From NCBI RefSeq assembly GCF_008704495.1, contig NZ_CP023699.1:5518001-5582000 (forward strand): a stretch of DNA of 64,000 nt. The letters run 5' to 3'. The translations under genes and the position numbers were made by a program. Below are positions 49,821 through 58,076 of the stretch, one piece after another; the stretch's first letter is position 1; the number at the start of each line of letters is the position of its first letter. The DNA is from Streptomyces kanamyceticus. GTDB lineage: Bacteria > Actinomycetota > Actinomycetes > Streptomycetales > Streptomycetaceae. The notes beneath the pieces were generated by a model. That model worked only from the letters and a program-made list of their open reading frames with translations, had not been told where the DNA came from and did no database searches.

Positions 49821-51905
49821 TCAGGCCAGCTGCGCAGGCAGATCCCCCGCGTGGACAACGACGAGCCCGGACACCGCACGGGTCAGCGCCACGTAAAGCC
49901 GGCGCAGCCCCGTGCGCTCATCGGGCTCGCCACCCACCACCGCCGACGGCTCGTCGAGCACGACATAGTCGTACTCAAGACCCTTCGCGAGCGACGCGGG
50001 CACCAGCGTCAGCCGGGTGTCGGGCGTCGTCTCCTCACCGGGCGAGAGATACGTGAGCCCCGCCGAAGCCAGCGCGGCGGCAAGCGCCGGGATGCGCGCG
50101 TCGGCGGCGATGAGCCCGATGGAACCCTCCTGCCGCAGCGATTCCACGCACGCGGCCACGCAGGCCGCGTCCAGCTCGTCGGCGCCGACCCCGCGCACCG
50201 CGAGCGAACCGGGCGACTCACGCACGGAGTTGACCTCGGCGAGGCCCGGCGCGATGTCGGGAAGGAGCAGCGACGCGTACGCGATGACCTCGCGCGGCAC
50301 ACGGAAACCGGCCGTCAGCTCCTCCACCACGGCGTCCCCCTTGCCGAGATGCCCGAGCGCCTCGTCCCAACTCCGCGTCGCCCAGGGCGTGGTGCCCTGC
50401 GCGAGGTCGCCGAGGACCGTCGCCGAGCCCGTCGTGCAGCGCCGCCCCACCGCGCGGTACTGCATGGGGGAGAGGTCCTGCGCCTCGTCGAGCACCACAT
50501 GCCCGAGCGAGTGCGTGCGCGCGACGAGATCGGTCGCCTCGTCGATCAACACGGCGTCCGCGGACGACCACTTGGCGCTCTTCACGCTCCGCGCGGGCTT
50601 CGCCCAGAGCACGGCCCGCTGCTCCTCCTCGCTCAGTACGCCGTCGGCGTGCTCGGCGAGGAACTCCGCGTCGGAGAGCAGCCGCAGCACCAGCTTCGCG
50701 GGATCGACCGGCGGCCAGACGGCCTTGACCGTCGCCTTCACGGCGGCGTTGCGGGCCACCGCGTCCTGCACCCGGTCGTCGGGGGCCTCGCCTGACTGCT
50801 CCATGCGGACCAGGACGGTGTGCGCGATGCGCTGCGGAAGCGCCTCGCGGGCGGCCCCGTAGCGGATGTCGCGGTCCAGCAACTCCTGGACGATCTCCTC
50901 CAGTTCGTACGCCGGAATCCGCCATCTGCGCGAGCCGCGCACGACCATCAGCGGCTCCGTCGGCAGCGTGACGTGCGAGCGGACGGCCTTGCGGAGGACC
51001 TCGGCCATGCGGGCGTCGCCCTTGACGAGCGCGGCGGGCGCCTCGTCCGTGCCGCGCACCTCCACGTGTGCGACGAGGCTGTCGACGGTGGCCTGCCTGA
51101 CCTCCAACTCGCCGAGCGCGGGAAGCACTTGCTCGATGTAGTGCAGGAAGGAGTCGTTGGGCCCGATGACCAGCGTGCCGGTCCTGGCGAGCCGCTCCCG
51201 GTGCGCGTACAGGAGATAGGCGACCCGGTGCAGACCGACGGCGGTCTTGCCGGTCCCGGGACCGCCCTGCACGCACACGCTGCCGCCGAGATCGCTGCGG
51301 ACGATCTCGTCCTGCTCGGGCTGGATGGTGGCGACGATGTCCCGCATCGGGCCCACGCGCGGCCGCTCGATCTCCTGCTGGAGGAGCTTGCTGGTGCGCT
51401 CGTCCTCGGTGGCGTCGCTGAGGTGCTCGTCCTCGTACGCGGTCAGGTCGCCGCCCGTGTAGCCGAAGCGGCGGCGCAGCGCGATGTCCATCGGGTCCTT
51501 CTTGGAGGCCCGGTAGAACGGCTGCGAGACCGGCGCGCGCCAGTCGATGACCATGGGATCGCCGTCGGCGTCGTGCACGTGCCGCCGCCCGATGTAGAAC
51601 TCCTCGCCCGCCGCGCCCTCGGCCCGCTCGGCGCCCGGCGCGTGCAGATAGTCGAGCCGTCCGAAGAACAGGGGCGTGTGGGCGAGATCGGCGAGGGACT
51701 TGATCCGCTCGTCGACCTGGCGCTGCAGGACCGCGGCGTTCACCCAGTTCGCGGTGACGTCACGGATGTCGAGGGCCTCGGCGTCCTCGCGCATGGCGCG
51801 CAGGGCGGCCCGGGATGCGGCGAGGTGCCCGCGTTCACGGGCGAGTGGGTCCTGGGAGTCGTCGGCCCCGGACGGGGCGGGCTCGGACTGGGCGTGCGCG
51901 TGCAC
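49821..51905 (-). CDS. HelD-like UvrD/Rep-family ATPase (RNA polymerase-associated helicase-like)
   Basis: A 694-residue SF1 protein. It has an N-terminal coiled coil (LAASRAALRAMREDAEALDI, RQVDERIKSLADLAHTPLFF), YIGRRHVHDADGDPMVIDWR, a Walker A GGPGTGKTAVGLHRVAYLL (about 213-231), VVLDEAQDLSPMQ (Walker B), a final ALTRAVSGLVVVH, and PTEPLMVVRG in between. This architecture is that of HelD/HelR, which remove RNA polymerase from DNA and in some species protect against rifamycins. No rifamycin-associated element was recognised upstream. Transcribed alone from 51905. Confidence 0.88.
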   Translation of the reverse strand: MHAHAQSEPAPSGADDSQDPLARERGHLAASRAALRAMREDAEALDIRDVTANWVNAAVLQRQVDERIKSLADLAHTPLFFGRLDYLHAPGAERAEGAAGEEFYIGRRHVHDADGDPMVIDWRAPVSQPFYRASKKDPMDIALRRRFGYTGGDLTAYEDEHLSDATEDERTSKLLQQEIERPRVGPMRDIVATIQPEQDEIVRSDLGGSVCVQGGPGTGKTAVGLHRVAYLLYAHRERLARTGTLVIGPNDSFLHYIEQVLPALGELEVRQATVDSLVAHVEVRGTDEAPAALVKGDARMAEVLRKAVRSHVTLPTEPLMVVRGSRRWRIPAYELEEIVQELLDRDIRYGAAREALPQRIAHTVLVRMEQSGEAPDDRVQDAVARNAAVKATVKAVWPPVDPAKLVLRLLSDAEFLAEHADGVLSEEEQRAVLWAKPARSVKSAKWSSADAVLIDEATDLVARTHSLGHVVLDEAQDLSPMQYRAVGRRCTTGSATVLGDLAQGTTPWATRSWDEALGHLGKGDAVVEELTAGFRVPREVIAYASLLLPDIAPGLAEVNSVRESPGSLAVRGVGADELDAACVAACVESLRQEGSIGLIAADARIPALAAALASAGLTYLSPGEETTPDTRLTLVPASLAKGLEYDYVVLDEPSAVVGGEPDERTGLRRLYVALTRAVSGLVVVHAGDLPAQLA

Positions 51906-52084
51906 GGGGTGCCTCCGGCGGTTCTACGGGTTCGTGTGCGGGCCTCTGCTTCATGCTCTGCGAGGTGCCGACCGGTTTCCGTCCGGGCGGCGGCGCTCCA
52001 CGGGGGAGGCGGGGAAGGGGGCATCCTAAGTCAGCGATAGCTGACGGGGCCAACGAATTTCCCGGCGGGCCGTGTGCGCCCCCG

Positions 52085-52116
52085 AAGGGGCGCGGGGAAC
52101 TGCGCGACCAGCCACG
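52085..52116. repeat. dispersed hairpin repeat copy
   Basis: AGGGGCGCGGGGAACTGCGC followed by GACCAGCCACG is a direct copy of the element, lying between the HelD-like gene start and the helicase-associated gene end. Confidence 0.85.
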
Positions 52117-52152
52117 CCGCACCCGCGGATGTGAACCGGTCCCGCGGAGCGC

Positions 52153-54669
52153 CTAGTCGTCGGCGAGCTCCGCCACGCCCGTGATCCGGTGCAGCGGATA
52201 CGTACGGACCTCGTCCGCCGTGTGGTCGTACGCCGTGACGAAGCCGCCCTCCACCCGGACCGGGGCGATCACGCGCTGGCTGGCCGAGCCCTCCGCGTTG
52301 ACGTAGCCGATCCACACCGCCTCGCCGGTCAGCACCGCGGCCTGCATCGTGGCGAGCGTCTCCGCGGCCGTGGTGCGCGGCAACCGCCCGTCCGCGGTCT
52401 GCGGTGCCTCCTTGCGGGGCGCGGTCGACGCCAGGTCGCCCGCGCGGATCGCCCGCACGGCCGCGCCGACCAGCGTGGCGTCGGGCAGCGGCGGACCGTC
52501 GGGGACCGGCTCGGGAGCGGAGCGCGGCGGGGTGCGGTGGGCGTGCGCGCGGGTGATCAGGACGTCGCCCTCCGCGGACTCGGCGGCGGGCGCGAAGCCG
52601 ATGGCGCGCAGCCCGTCCAGGAGCGTGCCGGGGTCCGCCTGCGCGGCGAGCACGGTCGGCGCGAGCCTGCGCAGGCGCAGGCCCTGGGAGCGCCGGTCGG
52701 CCAGGATCTCGTTGAGCACCGCCTCGTCGTCGCAGCGCACGTACGCCGAAGCGGCGCCGATGCGGAGGTGGCCGTGCCTGCGCGCCATGTCGTCGATCAG
52801 GTACGCGAGGGGCTGCGGGACCGGCGTACGGGAGTGCGCGGTGAGGAAGGTGTGCAGGTCGGACGCCGACTGCCCGGAGTCGAGCGCGCGGCGCACGGAG
52901 CCCGGCGTGAAGCGGTAGACGGTGGCGCCGCCCTTGGACTCGACGTCGGCGAGCACGGCGAGGGCGTCGGCCAGCGGCCGCTCCAGGGGGCCGGGGGCCA
53001 CGGCCGTGAGGTCGGCCTGGAGGAGGACGTGGTCGAGGGGCTGGGGGAGCAGGGGGGCGAGGAGCCGGGCGGCGCGGGCGGCGGCGACGGCGCGCTCGGC
53101 GGGGCTGGTGGCGTCGTCCGCGGCCGCGTCCGGCGCCGCTGCTTCCAGGAGCGCACGGCCGTGCGTGGACAGCGCGCCCCGGCCCGTGATGCCGAGCAAC
53201 TCGCTCTCGTTCAGCGTCCATTGGGCCATGCGGGAGCGCAGGTCCCGCGAGGCGGGGGACGGGCGCTCCCAGCGCAGCCGGGCGAGGAGGGACTCGGGCT
53301 CCGGCGCGGTGCCCTCGGGGAGCGTGGCGGCCAGCGCGAGGACCCGGCGGCGCACCTCGGGGGCGGCCGAACGGTCCAGGTGCGGGCCGAGCGCGGAGAG
53401 CGTGCGGTCCTTGCCGTCGCGGCCGCCGATCAGGCCCGCCGTGCGGGTCGCCGTCAGCCAGGCGGTGGCGAGGACGGACCAGCGCTCGGGGGCGGGCAGC
53501 TCCTGCCACTCGTCGTACGCGGGAGTCGCCGCGTACCGCTCGTCGGCCTCGCCGTCGGAGGCCACCAGGCCCGCCGCGTAGGCCAGTTCGACCCAGAAGG
53601 CGGCCAGCGGCTCGGGCAGGTCGAGGGCGACCGCAGTCCGCTTCAGGTCGCGGACGCTGAGACCGCCCGCGCGCAGGACGGCGGGGCCGCCCTCGTCCCA
53701 GTCCTTGAGGAGCTCCTCGACGGTGGCGAGCGCGGTGTACGCCTGCCCTGCCGCCGCCGTGTCCACAACCTGTGGACGGTGCTCGCGCGCGGCCACCACC
53801 GGCGGCGGCGTCGGCTCCGGGGCGCGGTGGGCGCGGCCCGCGCGCAGGTGCAGGGCGGCCTCGCGCGGCAGGACGACCGTGCCGGGCGCGGTCGGCAGGA
53901 GCAGCCCCCGGTTCAGGAGCCACCGCAGATGCCGGGCCGGATCGGCGGTGACCTGCCCGTACGGCGGCCCCCACACGAGCCGGGACAGCACCTCCACGGA
54001 CTCCGCGGGCGCCTCGTCGAGCAGCGCGGACATCCGGACGCGGTCCGTGAACAGGGCCCTCAGCGACTCCACGGCGGACACCGGGTCGTGGGTGCTCGGC
54101 AGCCCCGCCGCGGTGACGATGTCCTGGATCCGGGTCGGCGACATGCCCGCGGTGGCCTCGGCGACGGTGGGCCCGAGGCCGGTGGGGGACGGGTGCTGCG
54201 GGGCGGGCGCGAGCAGCTCGCGCGCGGTGCGGACGAGCCGGAGCCGGTCGTCGGGCCCCCACACCAGGGCCTGCTCGTGCAGCGTGGCGAGCGCGCGGGA
54301 CAGCGCCTCCTCGACGACGGCGTCCCCCTCGTCGCCCGCGATCAACGCCCGCACCTCGTCGTACGACGCCGGGTCCTGAGCCACCGCGAGCGTCTCCGCC
54401 ACCTGCTGCGCGAACCGGTCGAGATGATCGAGGGCCCGCACCACGGACGCACGGGTGCCCGCCCGGGTGGCGAGCTGGGTCAGATCGGTCGGCACGGGCG
54501 TGAGCAGATCGGGGCGGGCCCGAAGCAGCGCCGAGAGCGCACCGTCATCGCGCGACCGGAGCGCCTCGGCGAGGGAACGGGGAGTCTCCGCGACACGCGG
54601 CGATGCGGTGGCGCTCGCGCTGGCGCTGCCGCTGGCGCTGTCCGTGGGCTGCGGCTCGTCGGTGCTCAT
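52153..54669 (-). CDS. helicase-associated (Helicase_C_3/XPB-linked) protein
   Basis: An 838-residue protein without Walker motifs. The N-terminus (SLAEALRSRDDGALSALLRARPDLLTP) and winged-helix-like middle fit actinobacterial proteins annotated as helicase C-terminal-domain, XPB/Ssl2-like proteins. The C-terminus (AVWIGYVNAEGSASQRVIAP, YDHTADEVRTYPLHRITGVA) resembles a WYL domain. In mycobacteria the orthologue is encoded next to the XPB helicase, as here, with only the decayed gene and promoter sequence between. A partner role in DNA repair is inferred. ATG 54669 is preferred. Confidence 0.85.
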   Translation of the reverse strand: MSTDEPQPTDSASGSASASATASPRVAETPRSLAEALRSRDDGALSALLRARPDLLTPVPTDLTQLATRAGTRASVVRALDHLDRFAQQVAETLAVAQDPASYDEVRALIAGDEGDAVVEEALSRALATLHEQALVWGPDDRLRLVRTARELLAPAPQHPSPTGLGPTVAEATAGMSPTRIQDIVTAAGLPSTHDPVSAVESLRALFTDRVRMSALLDEAPAESVEVLSRLVWGPPYGQVTADPARHLRWLLNRGLLLPTAPGTVVLPREAALHLRAGRAHRAPEPTPPPVVAAREHRPQVVDTAAAGQAYTALATVEELLKDWDEGGPAVLRAGGLSVRDLKRTAVALDLPEPLAAFWVELAYAAGLVASDGEADERYAATPAYDEWQELPAPERWSVLATAWLTATRTAGLIGGRDGKDRTLSALGPHLDRSAAPEVRRRVLALAATLPEGTAPEPESLLARLRWERPSPASRDLRSRMAQWTLNESELLGITGRGALSTHGRALLEAAAPDAAADDATSPAERAVAAARAARLLAPLLPQPLDHVLLQADLTAVAPGPLERPLADALAVLADVESKGGATVYRFTPGSVRRALDSGQSASDLHTFLTAHSRTPVPQPLAYLIDDMARRHGHLRIGAASAYVRCDDEAVLNEILADRRSQGLRLRRLAPTVLAAQADPGTLLDGLRAIGFAPAAESAEGDVLITRAHAHRTPPRSAPEPVPDGPPLPDATLVGAAVRAIRAGDLASTAPRKEAPQTADGRLPRTTAAETLATMQAAVLTGEAVWIGYVNAEGSASQRVIAPVRVEGGFVTAYDHTADEVRTYPLHRITGVAELADD

Positions 54670-54862
54670 CCGGCTCACGGTAGCGGGTCGGCCGGGGAGG
54701 CCGTGCGGTTGTGCGTGCCGTGGTGCGCGCCGCACCCGCGGTTCGCCCCGCCGCGCGGCCCGGAAGTCGTACGGAGCCGGGTGAACGTTCCTGCCGTCCT
54801 GGAAAGAGTGAACGCATCCCGATCGGCCGGACGGCCGGTCCGGTTCAACCTAGCTTGCGCAC

Positions 54863-55383
54863 ATGGTCGGTTCAGCCCACGAGGGCTTGCACCGCATCTT
54901 CCAGGAGCGGCCCGAGATCCTCGCTCCCGTCTTCCGCGCGCTGGGCATCGCCTTCCCCGACACGCCCTTCAAGATCAGGACGGAAGGGCATCCGACTACT
55001 TCTACGAGTTCCTGGACATCAACCTGCGGGGCGCCGCGGCCGGAGACAAATGGAGGGAAATCATGGGATTCGTCAGCTACTTCCCCGGACGGGGCACGGT
55101 CCGCGAGACGGCGTACCTCGAAGGCAAGGCCGAGGGCAAGCTCGAAGGCAAGACGGAGGGAATCGCCGAGGACCGGGCCTCCCTGATCCTGCGCGTGCTG
55201 GATTCGCACGGCGTCCACGTCAGCGAAGACACCCGGGAACGCATCACCTCGTGCACCGACCTCGACACCCTCGGCCTCTGGTTCGACCGCTCCCTCACGG
55301 CTGCCACGGCGGAGGACCTCTTCACCGACACCGCACAGGCCCCGGCGGAGACAACGGACGCGGGACCCACATCTGACAGGTGA
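54863..55383 (+). pseudogene. decayed Rpn-family (recombination-promoting nuclease-like) gene
   Basis: The start MVGSAHEGLHRIFQERPEIL matches Streptomyces Rpn/DUF-type proteins. After about 35 residues the frame shifts to one reading DYFYEFLDINLRG, WREIMGFVSYFPGRGTVRET, a run of EGKAEGKLEGKTEG repeats, and ERITSCTDLDTLGLWFDRSL, the normal C-terminal part. Some 150 residues of the central catalytic domain are absent, so the protein is unlikely to work. It sits between the divergent helicase-associated and XPB genes. Confidence 0.85.
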
Positions 55384-55513
55384 GCCACGCTTCCCGGCCC
55401 GACCCGGCCCCAATCGGACAGGTGCGAAAGCAGCACGGTGTCATCGCGCGGACCGTTTGATCGGTGGCGCATGCGGCACACTGGACGTTTGGCCTATCGG
55501 AAAGGGCGCTCGC

Positions 55514-57154
55514 GTGAACGGTCCTCTTATTGTCCAGTCGGACAAGACCCTCCTGCTCGAGGTCGACCACGAGCAGGCCGATGCCTGCCGACGTGTCATC
55601 GCGCCCTTCGCGGAGCTGGAGCGTGCTCCGGAGCACATCCACACCTATCGTGTGACGCCGCTCGGGCTGTGGAACGCGCGGGCGGCGGGGCACGACGCCG
55701 AGCAGGTCGTGGACGCGCTCGTGGAGTTCTCGCGGTATCCCGTGCCGCACGCCCTGCTCGTCGACATCGCCGAGACCATGGCGCGGTACGGACGGCTCAC
55801 GCTCTCCAAGCACCCCACCCACGGGCTCGTCCTGACCACCACCGACCGGCCCGTACTCGAAGAGATCCTGCGGTCGAAGAAGGTGCAGCCGCTCGTCGGC
55901 GAGCGGGTCGACCCGGACACCGTCGTCGTGCACCCCTCCGAGCGCGGGCAGGTCAAGCAGACCCTGCTCAAGCTGGGCTGGCCCGCCGAGGACCTCGCCG
56001 GGTACGTCGACGGCGAGGCCCACAAGATCGACCTCGACGAGCGCGGCTGGGCGCTGCGGCCCTACCAGCAGCAGGCCGTCGAGGGGTTCTGGCACGGCGG
56101 GAGCGGTGTGGTCGTGCTGCCCTGCGGGGCGGGCAAGACCCTCGTCGGCGCCGGGGCCATGGCGCAGGCCAAGGCCACCACCCTCATCCTCGTCACCAAC
56201 ACCGTCTCCGCCCGCCAGTGGAAGCACGAGCTGGTGAAGCGCACCTCGCTCACCGAGGACGAGATCGGCGAGTACAGCGGGACCAGGAAAGAGATCCGGC
56301 CCGTCACCATCGCCACGTACCAGGTGCTCACGACGAAGCGGAAGGGCATCTATCCGCACCTTGAGCTCTTCGACTCGCGCGACTGGGGGCTCGTGATCTA
56401 CGACGAGGTGCACCTGCTCCCCGCGCCCGTCTTCAAGTTCACCGCCGACCTCCAGGCGCGCCGCCGCCTCGGGCTCACCGCCACCCTCGTACGCGAGGAC
56501 GGGCGCGAGTCGGACGTCTTCTCGCTCATCGGGCCCAAGCGCTTCGACGCCCCGTGGAAGGAGATCGAGGCGCAGGGCTACATCGCGCCCGCCGACTGCG
56601 TGGAGGTCCGCGTCAACCTCACCGACAGCGAGCGGCTCGCCTATGCCACCGCCGAGGCCGAGGAGAAGTACCGGTTCTGCGCCACGACCGCCACCAAGCG
56701 GAAGGTGACCGAGGCGCTGGTCAAGAAGCACGCCGGTGAGCAGACCCTCGTCATCGGGCAGTACATCGACCAGCTCGACGAGCTCGGCGAGCACCTGGAC
56801 GCGCCCGTCATCAAGGGCGAGACGACCAACGCGCAGCGCGAGAAGCTCTTCGACGCCTTCCGGGAAGGCGAGATCTCCGTCCTCGTCGTCTCCAAGGTCG
56901 CCAACTTCTCCATCGACCTGCCGGAGGCCACCGTCGCCATCCAGGTGTCCGGCACGTTCGGCTCGCGCCAGGAGGAGGCGCAGCGGCTCGGGCGCGTGCT
57001 GCGGCCCAAGGCCGACGGCCACGAGGCCCGCTTCTACTCCGTCGTCGCCCGCGACACCATCGACCAGGACTTCGCCGCCCACCGGCAGCGGTTCCTCGCC
57101 GAGCAGGGGTACGCGTACCGGATCATGGACGCGGACGAGCTGCTCGCCGGGTAG
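55514..57154 (+). CDS. XPB-family DNA helicase
   Basis: A 546-residue SF2 helicase of the bacterial XPB type. The N-terminal damage-recognition domain begins NGPLIVQSDKTLLLEVDHEQ. Motif I is LPCGAGKTLVGAGAM (Walker A), motif II VIYDEVHLLPA, motif III LTATLVRED, and motif VI QRLGRVLRP. The thumb-like KRKVTEALVKK region and IDQDFAAHRQRFLAEQGYAYR end follow. It unwinds DNA in repair. GTG 55514 is preferred because the longer frame adds non-family residues. Its 3' end is duplicated 516 bp downstream. Confidence 0.94.
   Translation: MNGPLIVQSDKTLLLEVDHEQADACRRVIAPFAELERAPEHIHTYRVTPLGLWNARAAGHDAEQVVDALVEFSRYPVPHALLVDIAETMARYGRLTLSKHPTHGLVLTTTDRPVLEEILRSKKVQPLVGERVDPDTVVVHPSERGQVKQTLLKLGWPAEDLAGYVDGEAHKIDLDERGWALRPYQQQAVEGFWHGGSGVVVLPCGAGKTLVGAGAMAQAKATTLILVTNTVSARQWKHELVKRTSLTEDEIGEYSGTRKEIRPVTIATYQVLTTKRKGIYPHLELFDSRDWGLVIYDEVHLLPAPVFKFTADLQARRRLGLTATLVREDGRESDVFSLIGPKRFDAPWKEIEAQGYIAPADCVEVRVNLTDSERLAYATAEAEEKYRFCATTATKRKVTEALVKKHAGEQTLVIGQYIDQLDELGEHLDAPVIKGETTNAQREKLFDAFREGEISVLVVSKVANFSIDLPEATVAIQVSGTFGSRQEEAQRLGRVLRPKADGHEARFYSVVARDTIDQDFAAHRQRFLAEQGYAYRIMDADELLAG
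57080..57150 (+). repeat. original copy of duplicated XPB 3' end
   Basis: These 71 bases encode HRQRFLAEQGYAYRIMDADE and LLAG at the XPB C-terminus. They recur at 57596-57666 with one base difference. Confidence 0.95.
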
Positions 57155-57157
57155 CCG

Positions 57158-57529
57158 TCAGGCCCCGGCGAGCATCGCCGAGGGGACCGCCACGACCGAC
57201 GTGAGGGCGAACGCCGTCCGCAGCCACGCCGCGCGCGAGTCGCGCGGCGTGAGCCAGCCCGCCGCCAGGCAGCCGACGCCGCCGAGCGTCGCGAGGACGT
57301 AGCGGGCCACCAGGTCCTGGTGCGCGGCCGACGAGGCGCCGCCGACTTCCGCGTCGAGCGCGACCAGGTACCAGCCGAGCGTGAGGAGCAGCAGCACGGC
57401 GGGGGTCGCGAGGGCGAGCCCGACGACGCGGGACGGGCGGGGGAGCGGGTGCGCCGCGGCGTCGGCGGCGTTACGCGCGGCCCACTCGGCGCGCGACTCG
57501 GTGATCGTCTGCGGGGCTTCTTCTGCCAT
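57158..57529 (-). CDS. small integral membrane protein
   Basis: A 123-residue protein with a hydrophilic N-terminus (MAEEAPQTITESRAEWAARN) and four likely membrane segments (RVVGLALATPAVLLLLTLGW, VARYVLATLGGVGCLAAGWL, AWLRTAFALTSVVAVPSAML). No family is recognised. It lies between two copies of the XPB 3' end, which suggests that it was brought in together with a duplication event. The start CAT at 57529 lacks a strong ribosome-binding site. Confidence 0.75.
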   Translation of the reverse strand: MAEEAPQTITESRAEWAARNAADAAAHPLPRPSRVVGLALATPAVLLLLTLGWYLVALDAEVGGASSAAHQDLVARYVLATLGGVGCLAAGWLTPRDSRAAWLRTAFALTSVVAVPSAMLAGA

Positions 57530-57595
57530 GGGGAGAGTCAACCTCCGCGCGCGGGGGCGTACCTCGGTCCCCGTACTCAGGTACGTACTCAACAT

Positions 57596-57666
57596 CACCG
57601 GCAGCGGTTCCTCGCCGAGCAGGGGTACGCGTACCGGATCATGGACGCGGACGAGCTGCTGGCCGG
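57596..57666 (+). repeat. second copy of the XPB 3' end (70 of 71 identical)
   Basis: Identical to 57080-57150 except one base, and reading HRQRFLAEQGYAYRIMDADE, LLAGG and a stop in the same sense. It has no start of its own and is a non-functional gene tail. Confidence 0.95.
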
Positions 57667-57794
57667 CGGCTGACAGGCGGTCTCCAGGACGGGGCGTCTT
57701 CCGGTTGGCTCCCCCGCGCTTCACCGGCGATCGGTACGCTGGGGAGTTGCCGGGAAGCCGATGGAACCAGCCACGCCAAGGGCAAGGACGGCGC

Positions 57795-58076
57795 ATGCCT
57801 CACCAGGAAATCTACGAGGTGCTCTACACGGAGCCCGCAGCCCAGGAGCGCGACCGCCTCGACCCCGTGCGCAGGGCGTCCTTCGACAAGGCGATCGAGA
57901 TCCTGGCGCGCGATCCGTACACGGAGCACTCGCGGTCGATCGGCGTGGGCGAGCAGGACCGGGAGATCCGCCTGACCTCACAGATCGTGGCTGAGTACAT
58001 GGTGTCGCGCGGCCGCCTCCTGCTCGTCGTCCTGCGGGTGTTCGACGACGCGGACATTCTGCTGGCCGAGGACTGA
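57795..58076 (+). CDS. RelE/ParE-superfamily-like small protein (possible orphan toxin)
   Basis: A 93-residue protein. It has YEVLYTEPAAQERDRLDPVR, FDKAIEILARDPYTEHSRS, and QIVAEYMVSRGRLLLVVLRV, the order and hydrophobicity of the RelE/ParE fold, including the central Tyr/Arg-rich strand. No antitoxin gene is visible on either side. Its 3' 99 bases overlap the end of the convergent GT87 gene. Activity is unproven; a non-toxin relative is possible. Confidence 0.6.
   Translation: MPHQEIYEVLYTEPAAQERDRLDPVRRASFDKAIEILARDPYTEHSRSIGVGEQDREIRLTSQIVAEYMVSRGRLLLVVLRVFDDADILLAED

Noticed and set aside
49821..51905. Calling the HelD-like protein a rifamycin-resistance HelR
   Set aside because: No rifamycin-associated element was recognised upstream; the general HelD call is safer.
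52189..54668. Very long plus-strand open frame running into the Rpn remnant
   Set aside because: Its first 800 codons are antisense of the helicase-associated gene; only the last part is Rpn-derived.
57158..57666. Insertion sequence between the two XPB tails
   Set aside because: No transposase, no terminal inverted repeats and no short target duplication apart from the 71-bp tail itself.
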